A stretch of 64,000 nucleotides of DNA from Actinopolymorpha rutila (GTDB taxonomy: Bacteria > Actinomycetota > Actinomycetes > Propionibacteriales > Actinopolymorphaceae), in contig NZ_JACBZH010000001.1 of assembly GCF_013407855.1 (NCBI RefSeq), positions 5,828,001 to 5,892,000 of the forward strand, written 5' to 3'. The notes beneath the pieces are model-generated. The model had not been told where the DNA came from. It was given only the letters and a program-made list of their open reading frames with translations, and ran no database searches. Positions 58,637-64,000 of this stretch are shown here, piece after piece (within the stretch, counting starts at the first letter, position 1; each line of letters opens with the position of its first letter). Made by a program: the position numbers and the translations under genes.

Positions 58637-59335
58637 ATGAGCACCGACTGGCACTCGATGCGGGCGTCCGACGCCGACCGGGAACGCGCGGCCGACGTGC
58701 TCAAGGCAGCCCTCGCAGAAGGCCGGCTCGACTGGGGTGAGCACCACGACCGCGTCGATGCTGTGATGGAAGCCCGTACGTACGGCGAACTCGCCGAGCT
58801 CATCGCCGACCTCCCCGTCGGTCCCACCCCGTTCCCGATTCCCCAGCAGCAGTCGGCGGAGCAGCTGCCGGCCGCGCAACCGGCCCAGGCGATCCCGCCG
58901 ACGATGCCGTTCGGCGGGATCGGCCAGCACCCCGGGCAGCCCCGGCTGCCAGGCGTACGCGGCATGTATCCCGGTGCGCTTCCGGGCGCGCTCCCCGGCA
59001 CGCACCCGGTCAACCCCGGCTATCCCGCGAACCGGCTGCCGCCCGCACCACCCGCACCCCTGGCCAACCCGTGGGCCAACTACGTGCCCGCGCCGGTACG
59101 CGCGACCGAGCCGCTGGCGAAGGTGTCCGTCGCCTGCGCGGTCCTTGGGCTGTGCACCACCGGCATGAGCGCCGTACCGGCCATCGTCACCGGGCATCTC
59201 GCCCTGGCCCGCATCCGGCGGACCAACGGCGACGGCATCGGGCTCGCGGTCACCGGCCTGATCCTGGGTTACCTCGAACTCGCCGTCGTGGCGCTGGTGT
59301 TCGTGCTGTCGGTGGTGCTGGGCCTCGGCCGCTGA
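58637..59335 (+). CDS. DUF1707 and DUF4190 domain membrane protein, paralogue
   Basis: A 232-residue relative of the preceding gene with the same N-terminal DUF1707 (MRASDADRERAADVLKAALAEGRLDWGEHHDRVDAV) and C-terminal two-helix membrane domain (MSAVPAIVTGHLALARI), but with a longer Pro/Gly/Gln-rich linker (residues ~75-150). ATG 58637 has GGGGGTG just upstream. The pair looks like a tandem duplication that diverged in the linker. Confidence 0.88.
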   Translation: MSTDWHSMRASDADRERAADVLKAALAEGRLDWGEHHDRVDAVMEARTYGELAELIADLPVGPTPFPIPQQQSAEQLPAAQPAQAIPPTMPFGGIGQHPGQPRLPGVRGMYPGALPGALPGTHPVNPGYPANRLPPAPPAPLANPWANYVPAPVRATEPLAKVSVACAVLGLCTTGMSAVPAIVTGHLALARIRRTNGDGIGLAVTGLILGYLELAVVALVFVLSVVLGLGR

Positions 59336-59365
59336 ACCCCTGAGCTGCCGGCTCGTCCTTCCGCC

Positions 59366-61876
59366 TCACTCGGTGCCGATCGCGGCGGCCGGGGGCACCC
59401 GTACCGCACGTCGCGCCGGCAGCACCGACGCGGCCAGCCCGGCCGCCAGCGCGACCGCCGCCACCAGCACCAGCCGGGCGAACGGAACGCCGAGCTCGAT
59501 GTGCGAGGTCACCTCGCCCAGCAGAATCCGCGTACCCGCGAAGCCGTACGCGGTGCCGAGCACCAGCCCCGCGACCACCGCGGCCGCGGCGATCAGCAAC
59601 GCCTCACCGGCTAGCATCGCCCGCAGCTGGCCCCGGGTGAGCCCGAGTGCGCGCAGCATCGCCTGTTCGCGGGTGCGTTCGAGCACCGACAGGCTGAGCG
59701 TGTTGCCCACGCCGACCAGCGCGATCACCACCGCCACGGCGAGCAGGCCGGTGGCCACCAGCAGCAGCACGTTCAGGACCTTGTCATAGACCGCTCGTTC
59801 GGGTGCGGCGCCGCCGAGGTGGATGGTGTCGTCGTTCCCGACCACCTCCTGGGCCCGGCTGACCACCTGGGTGCCGTCGGCGGTGTCGGCGATCCTGGCC
59901 CAGACCGTGGTGATCGGTGCGTTCGGGGCGAGCCGCGCCAGGTCGGCCGAGCTCACCAGCACCTGCGGGAGGGCGTCGCTTCGCGTCACCTGTGCCCGCA
60001 GCTCGAGCCGGGACTTCCCCGTATCGAGGACGAGCCGGCCGCCGTTGTCGACGCCGATCGAGTTCGCCGTGGACGGCCCCATGATCGCCGTACGATCGCC
60101 GAGGCCGCTGAGCAGTTTCGGGTTGCGCAGCACCGCGTTCGCCGCCGAGGGGTCCACCGCGGTGACCGACGTCTCGATCGACTGCCCCGGCGCCGACCGA
60201 CCCGTCGACCGACCGGATGCGGCGACCCGGACCTGCGCGCTGGTGAGGGTCGCCGTACGCGAGACACCCTCGACCCTCGGCACGCCCCTCACCACCGCGT
60301 CCGGCAGGGCACCGGTCGAGACGTCCACGCTGAGGTCGAGGGGGTACCTGCTGTCCAGCGAGGCGTGGAACGACTTCTGCACCGACGCCGCGCCGACGCT
60401 CATCATCGCGATCAGGGTCACGCCGACCAGCAGGGCCGCGGCGGTGGCCGCGGTGCGCCGCGGGTTGCGAACCGCGTTGCCGACGGCCAGCCGGGCCGGC
60501 GGGCCGCCGAGCCCTCCGGTCAGCGCGCCCAGGAGGCGTACCAACGCGGGCACCAGCAGGGGTGCGCCGAGCAGGATCCCGACGAACGACAACAGCCCGC
60601 CGCCGATCCCGACCGCGAGCGCGGCCAGGAAGCTGGTCAGTTTCATCGCACCGAACAACGCGGCCGCGCCGGCCAGCACGCACAGCACCGCGAGCGTGGT
60701 CCGGACGATCCCGGCCCGGGACCGGGCACCGGCCGCGAGTTCCGGCCGCAGCGCCGCCAGCGGCGACACCCTGGTCGCGCGGCGGGCGGGGGCGAGTGCG
60801 GCCAGCACGGTGGTGACCAGACCGACCACGAGGGGTACGAGAATCCCGGCCGGGGTCACCACCAGCCCGCCGGTCGGGATGCCGAGCGGCGACCGGCCCA
60901 GCAGGACCACCGCGAGCCCGGCCAGCCCGGTGCCGACAGCGATCCCGGCGATCGAGGCGGCCAGGCCGAGCAGCAGCGACTCGACCACCACCGACCCGAA
61001 GATCTGCCGGCGAAGGGCGCCGACGCAGCGCAGCAGGGCGAGCTCCCGGGTGCGCTGGGCGAGCAGGATGGTGAACGTGTTGGCCACCACGAGCGTGGCC
61101 ACGAAGACCGCGATGCCCGCGAAACCGAGCAGGAAGCCGCCGAGCACGTCGACGCCGTTGGTGAACGACGCGACCTGGTCGTCGGTGCGCTGCTCGGCGG
61201 TCTGCACCGTCGCACCCTTGAGGTCCTTGCGCAGCCGGTCGGTCACGGCGGCCTGGTCCGCACCGGACGTGGTGCGCACGAGCACCTCGCCGTAGGTCAC
61301 CTCGCCGGACCAGGCGGCGATCGCCCGGTCGTCGGCCACCAGCGAGGAGCTGTCCAGCAGCGTCCCACCGCTGACCACGCCGACCACCCGCACCGCACGG
61401 GCCGGGCCCTTCTCGGGGTGAACCCGCAGCACCGAGCCGACCTTCAGGCCCCGGTCACGAGCGAGGTCGCGGGGAACGGCCACCTCGTCCGGTCCGGACG
61501 GCAGCCGGCCGGTGTCGACCCGGTGCCAACGGAAGGACGGGTCGGCGGGCAGTCCGGACACGCCCGCGAAGGTCGGCCGGGACGCGTCGGGGAACGTCAC
61601 CCGGACACCGGCACCGGCGAGGCCGGCGACGCCTGCCACCCCGTCGAGGCGGTCGAGCCGGTCGACCACCGCCGGGGTGATCGGCTCCTCGGAGTTGGTG
61701 ACCACGAGGTCGGCCCGGGCGTACTGCGCGCCCGCGGCCTGTGCCATCGCGGCCTGGGCGGAGCTCAGCACCATCAGCGCGGTGGCCACGAACGCGACGC
61801 CGAGCATGATGGCCAGGCCGCCGGCGACGTACCGTCCGGCGTGCCCGCGAAGGGCGGCGAGGATCATCCGGCGCAT
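59366..61876 (-). CDS. FtsX/MacB-like ABC transporter permease
   Basis: An 836-residue permease with two FtsX-like units: a first helix near residue 20, a large extracytoplasmic domain, then helices (~240-380), a second set (~395-500), and a third set near the C-terminus (~715-830). Motifs RTRELALLRCVGALRRQIFGSVV and RTREQAMLRALGLTRGQLRAMLAGE are the usual coupling sequences. Such permeases (MacB/LolE/SalY type) act mechanically to expel peptides or lipids. It starts 3 nt after the ATPase stop; both form one transporter. Confidence 0.93.
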   Translation of the reverse strand: MRRMILAALRGHAGRYVAGGLAIMLGVAFVATALMVLSSAQAAMAQAAGAQYARADLVVTNSEEPITPAVVDRLDRLDGVAGVAGLAGAGVRVTFPDASRPTFAGVSGLPADPSFRWHRVDTGRLPSGPDEVAVPRDLARDRGLKVGSVLRVHPEKGPARAVRVVGVVSGGTLLDSSSLVADDRAIAAWSGEVTYGEVLVRTTSGADQAAVTDRLRKDLKGATVQTAEQRTDDQVASFTNGVDVLGGFLLGFAGIAVFVATLVVANTFTILLAQRTRELALLRCVGALRRQIFGSVVVESLLLGLAASIAGIAVGTGLAGLAVVLLGRSPLGIPTGGLVVTPAGILVPLVVGLVTTVLAALAPARRATRVSPLAALRPELAAGARSRAGIVRTTLAVLCVLAGAAALFGAMKLTSFLAALAVGIGGGLLSFVGILLGAPLLVPALVRLLGALTGGLGGPPARLAVGNAVRNPRRTAATAAALLVGVTLIAMMSVGAASVQKSFHASLDSRYPLDLSVDVSTGALPDAVVRGVPRVEGVSRTATLTSAQVRVAASGRSTGRSAPGQSIETSVTAVDPSAANAVLRNPKLLSGLGDRTAIMGPSTANSIGVDNGGRLVLDTGKSRLELRAQVTRSDALPQVLVSSADLARLAPNAPITTVWARIADTADGTQVVSRAQEVVGNDDTIHLGGAAPERAVYDKVLNVLLLVATGLLAVAVVIALVGVGNTLSLSVLERTREQAMLRALGLTRGQLRAMLAGEALLIAAAAVVAGLVLGTAYGFAGTRILLGEVTSHIELGVPFARLVLVAAVALAAGLAASVLPARRAVRVPPAAAIGTE

Positions 61877-61879
61877 CGG

Positions 61880-62632
61880 TCAGGCCCCCAGCTCACGCAT
61901 CGCGTCCAGCACCGCGTCCGCGGACGGCCGGTCGATCTCGCCGACCACCCGGCCGTCGGCGACCAGCACCACCCGGTCGGCGTAGGACGCGGCCACCGGG
62001 TCGTGGGTGACCATGACGATCGTCTGCCCGAACTCGCGTACCGACTGGCGCAGGAACGACAGCACCTCCGCACCGGTCCGGGAGTCGAGGTTTCCGGTGG
62101 GCTCGTCGGCGAAGACGACGTCCGGGCGGGACGCCAGCGCGCGGGCGATCGCCACCCGCTGCTGCTGGCCGCCGGAGAGTTCGGACGGGCGGTGCCGCAG
62201 CCGGTCGGCGAGGCCGAGCACGTCCACCAGCGTGGTCAGCCAGTTCTCGTCCGGCCGGCGGCCGGCCAGCTCCAGCGGAAGCGTGATGTTCTGCCCGGCG
62301 GTCAGCGTGGGCATCAGGTTGAACGCCTGGAAGACGAAACCGACCCGCTCCCGGCGCAGCACCGTGAGCTGCCGGTCGGACAGCGAGGTCAGGTCGGTGC
62401 CACCGAGCATGACCGAACCCGACGTCGCCGCGTCCAGTCCGGCCAGACAGTGCATCAGCGTCGACTTGCCCGACCCGGACGGGCCCATGATCGCGGTGAA
62501 CTGCCCCGCGCCGAACTCCAGCGAAACGCCGTCCAGTGCCCGGACCGCAGTGGGGCCGGAGCCGTAGGTCTTGACCAGGTTGACGGCGCTGGCGGCCGGT
62601 TGGACGCCGACCGTCGATGGCGCGGATGTCAT
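61880..62632 (-). CDS. ABC transporter ATP-binding protein (MacB/LolD type)
   Basis: A 250-residue ATPase with Walker A GPSGSGKST, Q-loop VFQAFNLMPTLTAGQN, signature LSGGQQQRVAIARAL, Walker B VVFADEPTGNLD and H-loop VTHD. It pairs with the FtsX-like permease directly downstream. The NarL-type two-component genes on the same strand upstream probably regulate the transporter, a common antimicrobial-response layout. Confidence 0.95.
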   Translation of the reverse strand: MTSAPSTVGVQPAASAVNLVKTYGSGPTAVRALDGVSLEFGAGQFTAIMGPSGSGKSTLMHCLAGLDAATSGSVMLGGTDLTSLSDRQLTVLRRERVGFVFQAFNLMPTLTAGQNITLPLELAGRRPDENWLTTLVDVLGLADRLRHRPSELSGGQQQRVAIARALASRPDVVFADEPTGNLDSRTGAEVLSFLRQSVREFGQTIVMVTHDPVAASYADRVVLVADGRVVGEIDRPSADAVLDAMRELGA

Positions 62633-62844
62633 GCGCGGACTCCTTCGTGGAGCAGGGGTCCGCCCCCGTGGCGAACCATCGTCGAGCCTAGGTTCCCAGG
62701 CCTTCGGCGGGCGTCCGCCGCGATGATGGCCGTCGATGGTTCGTACGTACGGCCTGCGGTGTGGCGGGTACGACCTGCGGCGTACGGCACACCCCTACGG
62801 GCCGGTTGCCGTCGACCAGTGACAGCCCTCCAGGAAACCGCACC

Positions 62845-63510
62845 TCAGCGGCCGGCGCGGACCAGGCCGTTCTCGTACGCGAAGACCACCAGCTGCACCC
62901 GGTCACGCAACCCCAGCTTGGCGAGGATCCGGCCCACGTGCGTCTTCACGGTCGCCTCGGCGAGGTGCAGCCGGGCACCGATCTCGGCGTTGGACAGGCC
63001 GCGGGCCACCTCCAGCAACACCTCGCGTTCGCGTTCGGTGAGGCCGGTGACCCGCTCGTCGGGGCGTTCCTCCCGGTCGGGCAGATGCGGGGCGAAGCGT
63101 TCCAGCAGTCGGCGGGTCGTGCTCGGCGCGACCACCGAGTCACCGGAGTGCACCGCCCGGATCGCCGAGAGCAGGTCGTCCGGTGGCGCGTCCTTGAGCA
63201 GGAACCCCGCCGCACCGGCCTTGAGCGCGGTGAAGGCGTACTCGTCCAGGTCGAAGGTGGTGAGGACGATCACCCGGGGGGCCGCCTCGCCGCGCGTCCG
63301 CAGCCGACGGGTCGCCTCCACGCCGTCCATCCGGGGCATGCGTACGTCCATCAGAACGACGTCGGCGCCGACCACGCTGAGGCGTTCGAGAGCCTCGGCG
63401 CCGTTGCCCGCCTGGCCGACGACCTCCATGTCCGGCTGGGAGTCGACCACCATCGTGAAGCCGGTACGGACGAGCACCTGGTCGTCGACCAGGAAGACCC
63501 GGATCTTCAC
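62845..63510 (-). CDS. NarL/LuxR-family response regulator
   Basis: A 221-residue regulator with an N-terminal receiver (VFLVDDQVLVRTGF, phospho-acceptor Asp in VVLMDVRMPRMDG, conserved Lys in FLLKDAPP) and a C-terminal LuxR helix-turn-helix (LTEREREVLLEVARGLSNAEIGARLHLAEATVKTHVGRIL). It overlaps the histidine kinase stop by 4 nt. The likely target is the ABC exporter downstream, 212 bp away. Confidence 0.95.
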   Translation of the reverse strand: MKIRVFLVDDQVLVRTGFTMVVDSQPDMEVVGQAGNGAEALERLSVVGADVVLMDVRMPRMDGVEATRRLRTRGEAAPRVIVLTTFDLDEYAFTALKAGAAGFLLKDAPPDDLLSAIRAVHSGDSVVAPSTTRRLLERFAPHLPDREERPDERVTGLTEREREVLLEVARGLSNAEIGARLHLAEATVKTHVGRILAKLGLRDRVQLVVFAYENGLVRAGR

Positions 63511-64000
63511 GTGCCCACCCTCGTCTCGTCTCCGCTGAGCGGAATCTCCGCCAGCACCTCGAAGCCGCCCCCGATCCGCGGGCCGGCCCGCAGCAGGCCG
63601 CCGTAGACCGCGACGCGTTCGCGCATGCCAAGGATGCCGTGCCCGTTGCCGTCGCCGTGCGCCGCACCGCCGCGACCGTCGTCGAGGACGTGGACCCGCA
63701 GCCGGTCCCGGTCGTAACGCAGCCGGACGCTGGCGCTGGTGTGCGGCCCGCCGTGCTTGAGCGTGTTGGTCAGCGCCTCCTGCACGACGCGGTACGCCGC
63801 GAGCTCGGTGCCGCCGGCGAGCGGACGCTCGTGGCCGTCGACCTCCACCTCGATCGGCAGGCCGCTGGCACGCACCTGCTCGATCAGGTCCGGGAGCTGG
63901 GCCAGGCTCGGCTGGGGGGCGAGCTCGGGTCCGGCGGTTTCGGAGGCGACCGGCTCCCCGACGGTTCTGCCCGGCCCGAGGTCCCGGCGGGGATTCGAGC
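63507..64000 (-). CDS. sensor histidine kinase (N-terminus beyond window)
   Basis: C-terminal part of a NarX/DesK-type kinase. Visible are the HisKA_3 border (SLAQLPDLIEQVRASG), then the HATPase region with RVVQEALTNTLKHGG (N box), VLDDGRGG and GHGILGMRERVAVYGG (G boxes). The frame is open to the edge at 64000, so the phosphorylated His and sensor region are outside. Coupled to the response regulator by a 4-nt overlap. Confidence 0.93.
   Translation of the reverse strand, partial: SNPRRDLGPGRTVGEPVASETAGPELAPQPSLAQLPDLIEQVRASGLPIEVEVDGHERPLAGGTELAAYRVVQEALTNTLKHGGPHTSASVRLRYDRDRLRVHVLDDGRGGAAHGDGNGHGILGMRERVAVYGGLLRAGPRIGGGFEVLAEIPLSGDETRVGT

Overview
The window is about 64 kb of very GC-rich DNA with strong G/C preference at third codon positions, frequent GTG starts, many 4-nt start/stop overlaps and several genes that look leaderless. 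Its gene content is that of an actinomycete: Rex with hemACD, a BldN-type sigma factor, Lsr2, ClpC, DisA/RadA, a RamB-type regulator next to isocitrate lyase, and F420-type and DUF1707 proteins. The carbohydrate genes suggest a soil actinomycete of the Propionibacteriales type (Actinopolymorpha- or Kribbella-like). That placement is inference, not a measured identification.

Layout. 1-9.6 kb, minus strand: tetrapyrrole synthesis. A rex-hemA-hemC-hemD operon with 4-nt overlaps is followed by hemB, a long gene-free interval, then hemL, a histidine phosphatase and a TlpA-like lipoprotein cut by the window edge. 9.3-17 kb: glutaredoxin, an AMP-ligase-like protein, a HAD-IB hydrolase, a BldN-like sigma factor with an RsbN-like membrane partner, a PlsC acyltransferase, an SDR protein and a 33-residue ribosomal-type peptide. 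17-31 kb: AcuC, ROK kinase, NUDIX, GNAT, trpS behind a complete attenuation leader, proC, proline dehydrogenase, two CNNM/CorC-type membrane proteins, and the divergent ramB/aceA pair. 30.6-37.9 kb: a decayed SOS-linked DUF222/HNH gene, a DnaA-box pair, an SGNH hydrolase, sugar isomerase, BadF-type kinase, Ppx/GppA, a Cys-rich protein with a methyltransferase, and TrmO. 38-57.6 kb: a conserved actinobacterial core (radA, disA, mutY, clpC, lsr2, lysS, coaX; the same neighbours occur around Rv3585-Rv3600c of Mycobacterium tuberculosis). It is interrupted by sugar-related genes: GH78 rhamnosidase, Gfo/Idh oxidoreductase and a Tat-exported PL8 lyase. 57.9-64 kb: two DUF1707 membrane paralogues, a FtsX/MacB-type ABC exporter and a NarL-type two-component system, with the kinase cut by the window edge.

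Most notable signals. (1) Upstream of trpS lies a 16-codon leader peptide with tandem Trp codons and a 1:2 / 2:3 / 3:4 RNA architecture. (2) An exact CGTAAC-N16-CGTTGA sigma-BldN-type promoter lies in the 'empty' hemL-hemB interval and points to an undescribed transcript. A second match lies between the sigma gene and its partner. (3) Short tandem repeats repeatedly sit exactly on stop codons (hemD, acuC, ramB, coaX and others). (4) GATT-type motifs are repeated with exact 10- or 11-bp period at two places. (5) A LexA box lies on the start codon of an internally deleted DUF222/HNH gene, next to two perfect inverted DnaA boxes. No CRISPR array, insertion sequence, prophage, rRNA or tRNA gene was seen.
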